From assembly GCF_016522505.1 (NCBI RefSeq), contig NZ_JAEHOH010000008.1, positions 25,188 to 89,187 on the forward strand: a DNA stretch of 64,000 nucleotides. The letters run 5' to 3'. Of the stretch, positions 36,383 through 45,404 are shown one piece after another. The translations under genes were made by a program, and so were the position numbers. A model generated the notes under the pieces. It ran no database searches, had not been told where the DNA came from, and was given only the letters and a program-made list of their open reading frames with translations. The DNA comes from Leucobacter chromiisoli (lineage in GTDB: Bacteria > Actinomycetota > Actinomycetes > Actinomycetales > Microbacteriaceae). How positions within the stretch are numbered: position 1 is the first letter of the stretch; every line of letters begins with the position of its first letter.

Positions 36383-37819
36383 TTCGCTCGCCCACCACTC
36401 CCGCAGGCGCTCGACGGCGGCCTCCTCGCCGATCGGCCCCTCGTCGAGCCGCAGCTCCAGCAGGAACCGGTAGGCCCGGCCCACCTCCGGCCCTGGGCCG
36501 ATGCCGAGCAGCTCCATGATCCGCTGGCCGTCGAGCTCGGGCCGCACCGCCGCGAGCTCCTCGGCCTCGGAGAGCTCTGCGATCCTGCGCTCGATGTCGT
36601 CGTACGCGTGCTCGAGCCGCTCGGCCTTGCGGCGGTTGCGGGTCGTGACGTCGGCTCGCGTGAGGATGTGCAGGCGCTCGAGCTCGGAACCGGCGTCGCG
36701 CACGTAGCGCCGCACCGCCGAGTCCGTCCACTGCTGGTCGCTGTACCCGAAGAAGCGAAGGTGCAGCTCGATGAGGCGCGCGACGCGCTTCACCGTGTCG
36801 TTGTCGAAGCGCAGCTCGCGCAGGCGCTTCTTGGCGAGCTTCGCGCCGACCACGTCGTGGTGGTGGAAGGTGACGCCGCCGCGCTCGAAGCGCCGGGTCG
36901 CCGGCTTGCCGATGTCGTGCAGCAGGGCCGCGATCCTCAGCACCACGTCGGGCGCCTCGCCCGGGCGCCTCGAGCGCTCGAGCGCGATGGCCTGCTGCAG
37001 CACCGTCAGGCTGTGCTCGTAGACGTCCTTGTGGCGGCCGTGGTCGTCCTGCGTGGCGACCAGCGCCGTGAGCTCCGGCAGGAAGAGCTCAGCGAGGCCC
37101 GTCTCGACGAGCAGCCGGATCCCCGGCACCGGGTCGTCCGCCGAGAGCAGCTTCACGAACTCGTCGCGGATCCGCTCGGCGGAGACGATCCCGAGCCTGT
37201 CGGCGAACTCGACCATCGCCTCCTGCGTCTCGGGGACCACCGCGAAGCCGAGCTGCGCCGCGAACCGCGCGGCGCGCAGCATGCGCAGCGGGTCGTCGGT
37301 GAAGGAGCTCTCCGCCGACCCGGGCGTCCGGATGCGGCCGGCCAGCAGGTCGTCGACGCCGCCGCCGTTGCCCGACGCCGAACCGACGTCGACGAGTCGC
37401 ATCTCGGGCAGCATCAGGGCGAGCGCGTTGATGGTGAAGTCGCGGCGCACGAGATCCCCCTCGATCGTGTCGCCGTAGCTGACCTCGGGCTTCCGGGAGT
37501 GCTCACGGTAGACCTCGGCGCGGTATGTGGTGATCTCGACGGTCTCGTCGTGCAGCCTGGCCGCGATGGTGCCGAAGTCGCGGCCCACGTCCCACACGTT
37601 CTTCGTCAGGCGGTCCAGGATCTCCCGCGTCTCGTCGGGCCTCGCCGAGGTCGTGAAGTCAAGGTCCGTGACGGCGCGGCCGAGCAGGGCGTCGCGCACG
37701 GGGCCGCCGACCAGGGCGAACTCGTGCCCCTCAGCCGCGAAGGCCTCGGCGAGCGAGTGCACGGCGGGGGACTCGGCGATGGCGGCGAGGGCGGCCATGG
37801 ACTCGGCGATCGGACGCAT
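36311..37819 (-). CDS. pcnA: CCA-adding tRNA nucleotidyltransferase
   Basis: 502 aa from the ATG ending at 37819. The nucleotidyltransferase core has LVGGPVRDALLGRAVTDLDFTTSA (catalytic D-x-D), then EGDLVRRDFTINALALM and DPLRMLRAARFAAQLGF. An HD-type domain lies in the second half (HSLTVLQQAIALE, ALLHDIGKPATRRF, FHHHDVVGAKLAKKRL). It adds or repairs the 3' CCA of tRNAs; both tRNA genes in this window lack an encoded CCA. The C-terminal GGGGASAASPAPPLRR tail comes from the tandem duplication. It is divergent from the DUF6049 gene with a 41-bp gap. Confidence 0.95.
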   Translation of the reverse strand: MRPIAESMAALAAIAESPAVHSLAEAFAAEGHEFALVGGPVRDALLGRAVTDLDFTTSARPDETREILDRLTKNVWDVGRDFGTIAARLHDETVEITTYRAEVYREHSRKPEVSYGDTIEGDLVRRDFTINALALMLPEMRLVDVGSASGNGGGVDDLLAGRIRTPGSAESSFTDDPLRMLRAARFAAQLGFAVVPETQEAMVEFADRLGIVSAERIRDEFVKLLSADDPVPGIRLLVETGLAELFLPELTALVATQDDHGRHKDVYEHSLTVLQQAIALERSRRPGEAPDVVLRIAALLHDIGKPATRRFERGGVTFHHHDVVGAKLAKKRLRELRFDNDTVKRVARLIELHLRFFGYSDQQWTDSAVRRYVRDAGSELERLHILTRADVTTRNRRKAERLEHAYDDIERRIAELSEAEELAAVRPELDGQRIMELLGIGPGPEVGRAYRFLLELRLDEGPIGEEAAVERLREWWASEGGGGASAASPAPPLRRPTERSEG

Positions 37820-37860
37820 CCTTCCAGGGTAGCGGCCCGCCGGGCTCCTAAACTGGCCCC

Positions 37861-40242
37861 ATGCCCCGTCCGTCCGCACGCCGTCGTCCGGCGCCGCAGA
37901 TCGCGCGCCGATTCGGCCGTACCGCACTCGCGGCGCTCGTGGCCGGCGTGCTGCTCGCCGCGGACCACGCGGGCGCGGGCGAGGCGGTCGCCGCGCAGAC
38001 CCCGCGGATCGCCGAGGCCGCAGAGGTCGATGCGGCCGCGGAGGGTGCGCCCCAGCTCGTCGTCTCCCCGGCGGACGCCGTGCTCGAGGAGGGCGCCGAC
38101 GACTACGAGTTCAACGTCCTGGTGCGCAACGCCGGCGAGGAGGCGCTGCCGGCCGGCACGGTGGACATCGAGATCCGGCCCCAGCGCATCACCGGCGCCG
38201 ACGAACTGGACGCCGAGTTCCCCGACATGGTGCGACGGGTCGGCAGCGTGGAGATCCGCGAGATCGAGGCGGGGGAGGAGCAGCACCTCACGCTGCCCGT
38301 CTCCCGCGAGGATCTGCCCCTCACCATCAGCGACCCGGCGGGCGTGTATCTAATGCGCGCCACCCTCTCGGCCGCGTCCGAGGGGCAGGATCCGGGCGTG
38401 ACTCCGGCGCCGGGCGACGACGCGGACGAGGCCGCCCCCGAGATGCTCGCCCAGGCCGTCTCGCCGCTGGTCTGGCGGGGCCCCGGCACCGACGACCGGC
38501 TCCGTCTCAGCAGCGTTGTCCCGTTCGTGCTGCCCGAGGAGGTGCGCACGATGCCGACGCGGCCCCAGCTCGAGGATCTGGCGCCGCGCCTCGACTCGCT
38601 GCTCGACGCCGCCATCAGGGAGCGCTCCACGATCGCGCTCGACCCGCGCATCATCGCCGGCGTCCGCGCCTACGGCGCCGAGGCCCCGGAATCCGCCACC
38701 CGCCTGCTCGAGCGCCTCCGGGAGAGCCGGCTCCCCGTCTTCCTCCTGCAGTTCGCCGACGCCGATCCCGCAGCCCAGGCCGCGCTCGGCCTCGACGAGC
38801 TGCTGCAGCCGGAGAACCTCGACTTCGTCACCCGCTTCGGATCGTTCCCCGCGGCGGAGTCGGAGACCGGCGACGGTGCGGGCGAGGGGGTTGATTCCGG
38901 AGAGACCGGACCGGACGAGGAGACCCGCTCGGAGGGCGCCGGGTCCGAGGGCACCGGATCCGGAGAGCGCTCGCGCGAGGGCTCGGACGGCTCCGAGAGC
39001 GCCGGCGAGGCCGATGCGCCGGGCGCCGACGGGGAGGGGACCGCGGAGGAGCCGACCGACGAGGGCGGCGAGAGCCCGGATCCCGACGAGGCGCTCCCCT
39101 CCCTCGAGGAGCTCCTCGACTGGCCGACGGGCACGCCCACCGCCTGGCCCGCCGCCGGGGAGGTCGACGACGCCACGCTGCAGCTGCTGCGCGACAGTGG
39201 CACCGAGGCGGTCGTGCTGAGCTCGGAGAACGTGACCCACGCCGGCGGCCCCCGGGCGCGCGTGAACGGCTTCGACGGCCTCATCACCGACGCCGTCGTC
39301 GACGACGCGATCCGCATCGCCGTCGAGGCGCCGACGGAGGCGGAGCGCGAGGCGGGGCTCGCCGAGGCCTCCGCACGGCTCGCACTGGCCGCCGAGGAGC
39401 GCGTGCCGGGACTCGCGGTGTCGATCGACCGCGCCGCCATCGCCGAGGCGGAGGACCCCGCGCTCATCCTCACCCAGCTCGGCTCCTTCGACTGGGTGGA
39501 GCCCGTCGCCGCGGCGGATCAGAGCGAGGGGACCGCCTCTCTGAAATCCGGCGCCACCCTGGAGGACCGCCGAGAGCTGCTGCGCAGCGCGCTCGGCCGC
39601 GAGCAGCAGGTCGCGGATCTCGCACCGGTGCTCGAGGAGCCCTCGTATCTCACCGGGTACCAGCGGGCGCGCCTGCTCCAGCTGCTGTCCACGCGCTACG
39701 CCGACGTCGACTTCTCGCGCGTCGCCGAGCGGTTCGGCAACCGGGACGACGAGCTCCTCGAGGGGGTGCGCGTCATCAGCACCGAGCACACGCAGCTCGT
39801 GGGCACCTCGTCGCACGTGCCCGTGCAGGTGCGCAACTCGCTGCCCTTCGACGCGATCGTGACCGCCGAGGTCGCGCCCGCATCCGCGGCCGTCACCGTG
39901 CAGGAGCCGAGCGTCGAGGCGACCCGTGTGCCGGCCGACGGCAGCCAGACCGTGCTCGTGCCGGTGCACAGCCGCGTCTCCTCGGGCGACTCCGGTCTGC
40001 TCATCTCGCTCGCCGACGCATCGGGCGAGCACCGCTTCGCATCGGCGCTCGTGCCCCTTTCGATCAGCAGCGCGGTCGAGTCGATCGCGCTGTGGACCCT
40101 CGGCGGCGCTGCGGCCCTCCTGCTCGGCTTCGGCATCTGGCGCAGCATCAGGCACCGCGGCCGCACGGGGCACACGGAGGAGGATCCGCCGTCTCCGGAG
40201 GATCCCGCATCCCCGCGCGACCCCGCGACCGCCGCGGGCTAG
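37861..40242 (+). CDS. DUF6049-type secreted/membrane-anchored protein
   Basis: 793 aa. A signal-peptide-like N-terminus with an Arg pair (RRFGRTALAALVAGVLLAADHAGA) precedes a large extracellular part, and a C-terminal helix (ALWTLGGAAALLLGFGIW) with a charged tail anchors it. It matches in position and outline the DUF6049 proteins found beside murJ and trxB in actinobacteria. An unusual acidic Gly/Glu/Ser/Asp-rich insert occupies about residues 337-415. Start: ATG at 37861 with TAAACT 6 bp upstream, so the message may be leaderless. Function unknown, probably cell-envelope related. Confidence 0.85.
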   Translation: MPRPSARRRPAPQIARRFGRTALAALVAGVLLAADHAGAGEAVAAQTPRIAEAAEVDAAAEGAPQLVVSPADAVLEEGADDYEFNVLVRNAGEEALPAGTVDIEIRPQRITGADELDAEFPDMVRRVGSVEIREIEAGEEQHLTLPVSREDLPLTISDPAGVYLMRATLSAASEGQDPGVTPAPGDDADEAAPEMLAQAVSPLVWRGPGTDDRLRLSSVVPFVLPEEVRTMPTRPQLEDLAPRLDSLLDAAIRERSTIALDPRIIAGVRAYGAEAPESATRLLERLRESRLPVFLLQFADADPAAQAALGLDELLQPENLDFVTRFGSFPAAESETGDGAGEGVDSGETGPDEETRSEGAGSEGTGSGERSREGSDGSESAGEADAPGADGEGTAEEPTDEGGESPDPDEALPSLEELLDWPTGTPTAWPAAGEVDDATLQLLRDSGTEAVVLSSENVTHAGGPRARVNGFDGLITDAVVDDAIRIAVEAPTEAEREAGLAEASARLALAAEERVPGLAVSIDRAAIAEAEDPALILTQLGSFDWVEPVAAADQSEGTASLKSGATLEDRRELLRSALGREQQVADLAPVLEEPSYLTGYQRARLLQLLSTRYADVDFSRVAERFGNRDDELLEGVRVISTEHTQLVGTSSHVPVQVRNSLPFDAIVTAEVAPASAAVTVQEPSVEATRVPADGSQTVLVPVHSRVSSGDSGLLISLADASGEHRFASALVPLSISSAVESIALWTLGGAAALLLGFGIWRSIRHRGRTGHTEEDPPSPEDPASPRDPATAAG

Positions 40243-40367
40243 CTCGCGGCGCCTCCGAGAGCCCGCCGGACCAGCCGCGGACGCCGAGGGAACGGGAATG
40301 AGCCGACCCTAGGATGGGTTGTAGCCTCCGTACCCAATCGCCGACGCGCCCGTCCTCAAGGAGTGAC

Positions 40368-41324
40368 ATGCATCAGATCATCATCATCGGCTCCGGCCCC
40401 GCGGCCCTCACCGCCGGTATCTACGCCGCGCGCGCCGGCCTCGAACCGGTGCTGTTCGCCAGCTCGGTCGAGCCGGGCGGCGAGCTGATGAACACGACCG
40501 ACGTGGAGAACTTCCCCGGATTCCCCGAGGGGATCCAGGGGCCCGAGCTGATGGAGAAGATCCAGGCGCAGGCCGAGCGCTTCGGCACGAAGGTCGTCTA
40601 CGACGACGTCACCGCACTCGACCTCGAGGGCGACGTGAAGCGCGTCACCACGGGCGACGGCAGAGTGCACGAGGCGCACGCCGTGATCTTCGCCACGGGC
40701 TCCGCCTACCGCAAGCTCGGGATCCCGGACGAGGATCGCCTGTCGGGCCACGGCGTCTCGTGGTGCGCCACCTGCGACGGCTTCTTCTTCCGCGACAAGA
40801 CGATCGCCGTCGTCGGCGGCGGCGACTCGGCGATGGAGGAGGCGACGTTCCTCACGCGCTTCGCCTCGAAGGTGTACGTGATCCACCGCCGCGACGAGCT
40901 CAAGGCGTCGAAGATCATGCAGCAGCGCGCCTTCGACAACGAGAAGATCGAGTTCGTCTGGAACTCGGAGGTCGCCGCGATCCACGGTGAGAACGAGGTC
41001 ACCGGGCTGACGCTGCGCAGCACCGTCGACGGCGCCGAGAGCGAGCTCGGGATCGAGGGGCTCTTCATCGCCATCGGCAACGACCCCCGCACGCACCTCG
41101 TCCACGGCATCCTCGACCTCACCGAGGAGGGGACCGTGGCCGTCGAGGGGCGCTCGTCGCGCACCTCGGTGCCGGGCGTGTTCGCCGCCGGGGACGTCGT
41201 CGACCCCACCTACCGGCAGGCGATCACGGCCGCCGGCTCGGGCACCGTCGCAGCCCTCGACGCCGAGCACTACCTCGCCGCAGCCGCAGAGCGCCGGAAC
41301 GCGGCCGTCGCCGTTGGCGTCTGA
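40368..41324 (+). CDS. trxB: Thioredoxin reductase
   Basis: 318 aa from the ATG at 40368 after AAGGAG. The FAD motif IIIIGSGPAALTAGIYAARAGLE (4-26), the redox pair C133-A-T-C136 (WCATCDGFFF), the NADPH motif VVGGGDSAMEEA and the closing FAD segment GVFAAGDVVDPTYRQAITAAGSG are all intact. It reduces TrxA with NADPH. It normally follows murJ in these genomes; here it follows the DUF6049 gene by 125 bp. Confidence 0.98.
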   Translation: MHQIIIIGSGPAALTAGIYAARAGLEPVLFASSVEPGGELMNTTDVENFPGFPEGIQGPELMEKIQAQAERFGTKVVYDDVTALDLEGDVKRVTTGDGRVHEAHAVIFATGSAYRKLGIPDEDRLSGHGVSWCATCDGFFFRDKTIAVVGGGDSAMEEATFLTRFASKVYVIHRRDELKASKIMQQRAFDNEKIEFVWNSEVAAIHGENEVTGLTLRSTVDGAESELGIEGLFIAIGNDPRTHLVHGILDLTEEGTVAVEGRSSRTSVPGVFAAGDVVDPTYRQAITAAGSGTVAALDAEHYLAAAAERRNAAVAVGV

Positions 41325-41398
41325 CCGCCCTCTCGGAGGGCGCCCCGAACCGCTACGTCCCGGCCGCGACCGGGCAACATCCCCAAGGAGTGAACACC

Positions 41399-41722
41399 AT
41401 GTCAGAAGCCACCATCGTCACCGAGGACACCTTCGCCCAGGAGGTGCTGCAGAGCGACGTGCCCGTGCTCGTCGATTTCTGGGCCGCCTGGTGCGGTCCG
41501 TGCCGCGCCGTCGCGCCCGTGCTCGACCAGATCGCCGCCGAGCAGCAGGGCAAGCTCCGCATCGCGAAGGTCAACGTCGATGAGAACCCCGGCCTCGCCG
41601 CTCAGTACCGCATCACGTCGATCCCCGCCATGAAGGTCTTCAAGAACGGGGAAGAGGTGCGCGAGATCATCGGCGCGATGCCGAAGCCCATGATCGAGGA
41701 GCACCTGAACGGGATCATCTAG
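41399..41722 (+). CDS. trxA: Thioredoxin
   Basis: 107 aa from the ATG at 41399 (AAGGAG upstream; a GTG at 41390 is less likely). The active site is W31-C-G-P-C35, followed by the cis-Pro loop SIPAMKVF. It is the substrate of the trxB product and lies 74 bp downstream. Confidence 0.98.
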   Translation: MSEATIVTEDTFAQEVLQSDVPVLVDFWAAWCGPCRAVAPVLDQIAAEQQGKLRIAKVNVDENPGLAAQYRITSIPAMKVFKNGEEVREIIGAMPKPMIEEHLNGII

Positions 41723-41843
41723 TCCGTTCGTCTCCCTCCCGCGGCGGGGTGCATCCGGCGGGGCGCTGAGACGGGGACCCTCGCGCGTCGCTCCTGCGTC
41801 GCGCCACGCGGCCCCGATGCGCGCCCGGCCCGGAGCACCCCGC

Positions 41844-41879
41844 CGCTTTGGCTCGGGAAGATCGTCCCGAGCGAAAGCG
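41844..41879. terminator. Bidirectional hairpin between trxA and the SRPBCC gene
   Basis: A 15-bp stem with one mismatch (41844-41858 with 41865-41879) and a 6-nt loop sits between two convergent genes, 121 bp after the trxA stop and 5 bp before the other stop. No strong T-tract follows. Confidence 0.65.
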
Positions 41880-41884
41880 GAGCC

Positions 41885-42334
41885 TCACCCCTGCTCGGCG
41901 AGGGCGGCGAGACGATCGATCGAGGCGTGGAGCGATGACTCCGTGGTCGCCCGCGCCGTGCTCACGCGGTCGGGATCGGTGAGCCCGCGCCAGTCGTAGG
42001 TGTGCCTGACGAGGGTGCGGCCGTCGGCGAGGGGGGCGAGCTCCCATCTCCACAGGTGCCCGGGCGTCTCCGCCCCCGCCGGCGCCGGAAGCCACGCGAT
42101 GCGCCGGCCCTCCTCGAACTCGACGACGTGGTTCTCGCGGTCCTCGCCCATCGTGAGCCGCATCGTGAAGACGTCGCCGACTCCGCGCACGCGCTGCCCC
42201 GGTTCCGCGGCCGCCAGATTGTCGTTCCCGTCCCAGCGCGGCTGCTGCTCGGGATCCGCGATGAGCTCGAAGACGGCCTCCGGGCTCGCTGCGATCACTC
42301 GTTCGGCGGAAACCACCTTCACCTCATCGTCCAT
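41885..42334 (-). CDS. SRPBCC-family (START-like) protein
   Basis: 149 aa from the ATG ending at 42334. The helix-grip pattern SAERVIAASPEAVFELIADPEQQPRWDGNDNLAAA at the N-terminus and HLWRWELAPLADGRTLVRHTYDWRGLTDP further on match polyketide cyclase/dehydrase-like SRPBCC proteins, which bind hydrophobic ligands. No partner genes point to a ligand. Function unknown. Confidence 0.85.
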   Translation of the reverse strand: MDDEVKVVSAERVIAASPEAVFELIADPEQQPRWDGNDNLAAAEPGQRVRGVGDVFTMRLTMGEDRENHVVEFEEGRRIAWLPAPAGAETPGHLWRWELAPLADGRTLVRHTYDWRGLTDPDRVSTARATTESSLHASIDRLAALAEQG

Positions 42335-42402
42335 GACGCCAGTCAATCACGAAACCACCGGCCCGTCGAACGTCGGACCCGGCCGCCGGCAGAGCGCCGG
42401 TC

Positions 42403-43056
42403 TCATCCCATGACCTGCACCACGATCGTTCGGGATCCATCCCGCACGGGTACCTCGATTCGCGAGGTGACCGCCGGTGCTCTCCTGATGAGCAGCCGCT
42501 CTCCGACGCTGTGGAACCCGCTGATCTCCATACCGCCGGCCCTCGCGTCCTCCGGCAGCAGATAGACGTCGACCGAATACTCGCCGCGCGTCTCGTCCCG
42601 CAGATTGCCGACGAGTCCCATGCCGTGCGCCGCGAAGTCGTCGGCATCCTGACACCTGAACGCGGTCCCGTATCCTCCCGTGGGAACCCAGATCCCGCAC
42701 GGACTGCCATCGACCGCTCGTGTCGCGGCCCACACCTCGACACCCGAGGCGTGACCCACACGATGCAGCGAGGCAGGGTCCACATCGCTCTCCTCGAACA
42801 GACGCTGCGGGATCGAAGCCGGGGCGGGATCCCCCGGTTGCCAGGGGGCGGGGGCTGGGCCTTCCGGGAACTCTCCCCTCGGCTCGACCCGCGTCTCCGG
42901 TGAGGTGGTGTCGAGGCTCTCCTGGGCGGCTCCCGCATCTCGCTCGGCCGGCTCGACGTCTGGGGCCGGGGCGACCGAGCATCCTCCGAGCAGGAGGAGT
43001 ATCGGCGTGAACGCCAGCGTTCTCCGAGCCACGGTGCCCTGATCCATGGTGCTCAT
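42403..43056 (-). CDS. Putative lipoprotein, unknown function
   Basis: 217 aa. A signal peptide ends in the lipobox LLGGC (Cys26) and is followed by a Pro/Glu/Ala-rich spacer to about residue 85. The mature domain has two Cys (SPCGIWVP, AFRCQDAD) and ends in beta-rich sequence. The start may be ATG 43054-43056 or ATG 43045-43047. I recognise no family. Confidence 0.7.
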   Translation of the reverse strand: MSTMDQGTVARRTLAFTPILLLLGGCSVAPAPDVEPAERDAGAAQESLDTTSPETRVEPRGEFPEGPAPAPWQPGDPAPASIPQRLFEESDVDPASLHRVGHASGVEVWAATRAVDGSPCGIWVPTGGYGTAFRCQDADDFAAHGMGLVGNLRDETRGEYSVDVYLLPEDARAGGMEISGFHSVGERLLIRRAPAVTSRIEVPVRDGSRTIVVQVMG

Positions 43057-43109
43057 TCAACCACAGCTGTGGAAGAGGGGCCTGCGCGGAGAGCCGCACG
43101 CCATCGCGG

Positions 43110-43156
43110 CGCCGAGGCCGACCGCTTCGGTGACGCCGAAGCGGTCGGCCTCGGCG
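43110..43156 (-). terminator. Perfect 21-bp hairpin downstream of parB
   Basis: 43110-43130 pairs without mismatch to 43136-43156 around a 5-nt loop, 63 bp past the parB stop. It is probably the parA-parB transcript end, although the T-tract is missing. Its strength is exceptional for the window. Confidence 0.7.
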
Positions 43157-43219
43157 ACCAACGATCGATTTCGAGGAACGCGGCCTCTCGAGGAACGCGC
43201 CCCTCTCGGGACCTTCGAC

Positions 43220-44305
43220 CTACGCGAAACCGGGGTCGTCGAGCTCGGCGAGGATCCGCTTGAGATCCTGGATGGTCGCGAAGTCGATGATGATCTGCCC
43301 CTTCTTCGCTCCGAGCTTGACGTTGACCCGGGTGTCGAAGCGATCGCCGAGGCGCTCGGCGATCTCGTTGAGCTGCGCCTGCCGACCGCCGGCGCGGGGC
43401 CTGGGCAGCTTGCGCTTCGGCGCCTCGTTCGCGGCGGCCTCCGCAGCGCGCACCGAGAGCCCCTCGTTGACGATCTTCTCGGCGAGGCCCTGCATGGCCT
43501 CGACATCGCCGTCGAGCGACAGGATCGCGCGCGCGTGCCCCGCCGAGAGCACGCCGGCGGCCACGCGGGCCTGGACGGGCTCGGGCAGACGGAGCAGGCG
43601 GATCGTGTTGGAGATCTGGGGACGCGAACGTCCGATGCGGGCCGCGAGCTGCTCCTGGGTGATGCCGAAGTCGGAGAGGAGCTGCTGGTAGGCGGACGCC
43701 TCTTCGAGGGGGTTGAGCTCGGCCCGGTGCAGGTTCTCGAGCAGCGCGTCGCGGAGCATGTTCTCGTCAGCGGTGCTGCGGACGATCGCGGGGATCGTCT
43801 CGAGGCCCGCGCGCTTGCTCGCCCGGAGGCGGCGCTCGCCCATGATCAGCTCGTAGCGCGGCTCTCCCTCGGCCGGAGCGGGTTCCAGCGGGCGGACGAC
43901 GATCGGCTGGAACACGCCGAACTCCCGCACACTGTGCGTGAGCTCCTCGAGCGCCTCCTCGTCGAACTCGGTGCGCGGCTGCACGCGGTTGGGAACGATG
44001 TCGTCCACGTCGAGCCGGGTCAGCGTCGCGCCGGGAACCTCGCGGAGCTCCTCGTCGCCGCCGGCATCGGCGTCTTCGGCCGGTCCCGATCCGGCGGCCC
44101 GCGTCTCAGCAGCGTCGGCGACGCCCGCCGCGGCGGCCTCCGCCTCCGCCTCGGCCACGACCGATGCCGCCGCCCCGGTTGCGGGGGCGCCGCCGTTCGC
44201 CGGGAAGAACACGTCGACCGGGCGCTCGCCGCTCGTGGAGGTCTGAGGGATGAGCGCTCCGATGCCGCGCCCGAGGCCGCTCCGCTTCTTCGTCGCCATC
44301 GTCAT
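43220..44305 (-). CDS. parB: Chromosome-partitioning protein ParB
   Basis: 361 aa. The N-terminal SGLGRGIGALIP motif (ParA-contact) is followed by an acidic Ala/Glu-rich stretch of about 60 residues, the CTP-binding ParB/Srx domain with ELIMGERRLRASKRAG, and the helix-turn-helix (GITQEQLAARIGRSRPQISNTIRLLRLP). The C-terminal dimer domain ends at LDDPGFA. It binds parS, of which three copies are in this window, and slides as a clamp. It overlaps parA by 4 bp. Confidence 0.97.
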   Translation of the reverse strand: MTMATKKRSGLGRGIGALIPQTSTSGERPVDVFFPANGGAPATGAAASVVAEAEAEAAAAGVADAAETRAAGSGPAEDADAGGDEELREVPGATLTRLDVDDIVPNRVQPRTEFDEEALEELTHSVREFGVFQPIVVRPLEPAPAEGEPRYELIMGERRLRASKRAGLETIPAIVRSTADENMLRDALLENLHRAELNPLEEASAYQQLLSDFGITQEQLAARIGRSRPQISNTIRLLRLPEPVQARVAAGVLSAGHARAILSLDGDVEAMQGLAEKIVNEGLSVRAAEAAANEAPKRKLPRPRAGGRQAQLNEIAERLGDRFDTRVNVKLGAKKGQIIIDFATIQDLKRILAELDDPGFA

Positions 44306-45258
44306 GCTCCTTCAGTGGTGGGGGTGTCGGTCGCGGTCGCGAAGCCGCCGGCCGCCTCGGCCTTCTCCGGCGATTCCGCGCCGTCGGGGCTGCGCTCGGC
44401 GATCTCGGCTGCCGCCTCGAGATAGGCGAGGGCGCCGATCGAGGCGGCGTCGTAGGCGTGCACGGTCTGGCCGTAGCTCGGCGCCTCGGAGATCCGGACG
44501 GATCTCGGGATCACGGCGTTCAGCACCTCTGTGGGGAAGTGGGCACGCACCTCGTGCGCCACCTCCTGCGCGAGATTGGTGCGCGCGTCGTACATGGTCA
44601 GCATGATCGTCGAGACTCGCAGCGTCGGGTTGAGGTGCTTCTGGATCAGCTGGATGTTGCCGAGCAGCTGACTCAGGCCCTCGAGGGCGTAGTACTCGCA
44701 CTGGATCGGGATCAGCACCTCTTGCGCGGCCACGAACGCGTTCACCGTGAGAAGGCCGAGGGAGGGAGGGCAGTCGATGAAGACGTAGTGGTACGTGCGA
44801 TCGGACTCGCGCAGGAAGGTCTCGACCGCCGTACGGAGCCGCTGCTCGCGGGCGACGAGCGAGACGAGCTCGATCTCCGCACCGGCGAGGTTGATCGTGG
44901 AGGGCACGCAGAAGAGGCGCTCGTGATCCGTCGTCGGCTGGAGGGCGTCCTCGAGACTGCTGTCGCCGAGCAGAACGTCGTAGACGCTCGTCACCTCCGG
45001 TCGGTGCATGACGCCGAGCGCGGTCGAGGCGTTGCCCTGGGGGTCGAGGTCGATCACGAGCACCGTGGCGCCGCGGCGCGCGAGCGCCGACGCGAGATTG
45101 ACGGTGGTCGTGGTCTTGCCGACGCCGCCCTTCTGATTGGAGACCGTGATGATCCGGGTCTGCTCGGGGAGGCTGGAGACCGTCTGTTCGAGCCGGCGAC
45201 GACGGCGGACCTTGTCCGCCAGGTGGTCGCCCACCAGCGTCTTCTCGGCTTCAGTCAT
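44302..45258 (-). CDS. parA: Chromosome-partitioning ATPase ParA
   Basis: 318 aa. The deviant Walker A is VSNQKGGVGKTTTTVNLA (residues 39-56) and Walker B lies in YVFIDCPPSLGLLTVNAF. A basic N-terminal stretch (DKVRRRRRLEQTV) and a Glu/Ala-rich tail flank the core. It forms ATP-dependent dimers on DNA that drive ParB-bound origins apart. It starts at the ATG ending 45258 and is followed by parB with an ATGA overlap. Confidence 0.97.
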   Translation of the reverse strand: MTEAEKTLVGDHLADKVRRRRRLEQTVSSLPEQTRIITVSNQKGGVGKTTTTVNLASALARRGATVLVIDLDPQGNASTALGVMHRPEVTSVYDVLLGDSSLEDALQPTTDHERLFCVPSTINLAGAEIELVSLVAREQRLRTAVETFLRESDRTYHYVFIDCPPSLGLLTVNAFVAAQEVLIPIQCEYYALEGLSQLLGNIQLIQKHLNPTLRVSTIMLTMYDARTNLAQEVAHEVRAHFPTEVLNAVIPRSVRISEAPSYGQTVHAYDAASIGALAYLEAAAEIAERSPDGAESPEKAEAAGGFATATDTPTTEGA

Positions 45259-45404
45259 GGGCTCCTCGTGCCTGTACTCGGTGTCTTCTCACGTGCTCTC
45301 GCCGCGGCGGCCGCTCGGGTCGCCGCGCTGGTCCGCGACATCGTCCGGACCTCGTTCTACTTTACGACCTGACCACCGACACGGCACACCCTGAGGCCCT
45401 GGGG

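Noticed and set aside
35258..38353. A 1031-codon + strand frame over the MshB-like and pcnA genes
   Set aside because: It is antisense to two recognised enzymes and has no family motif.
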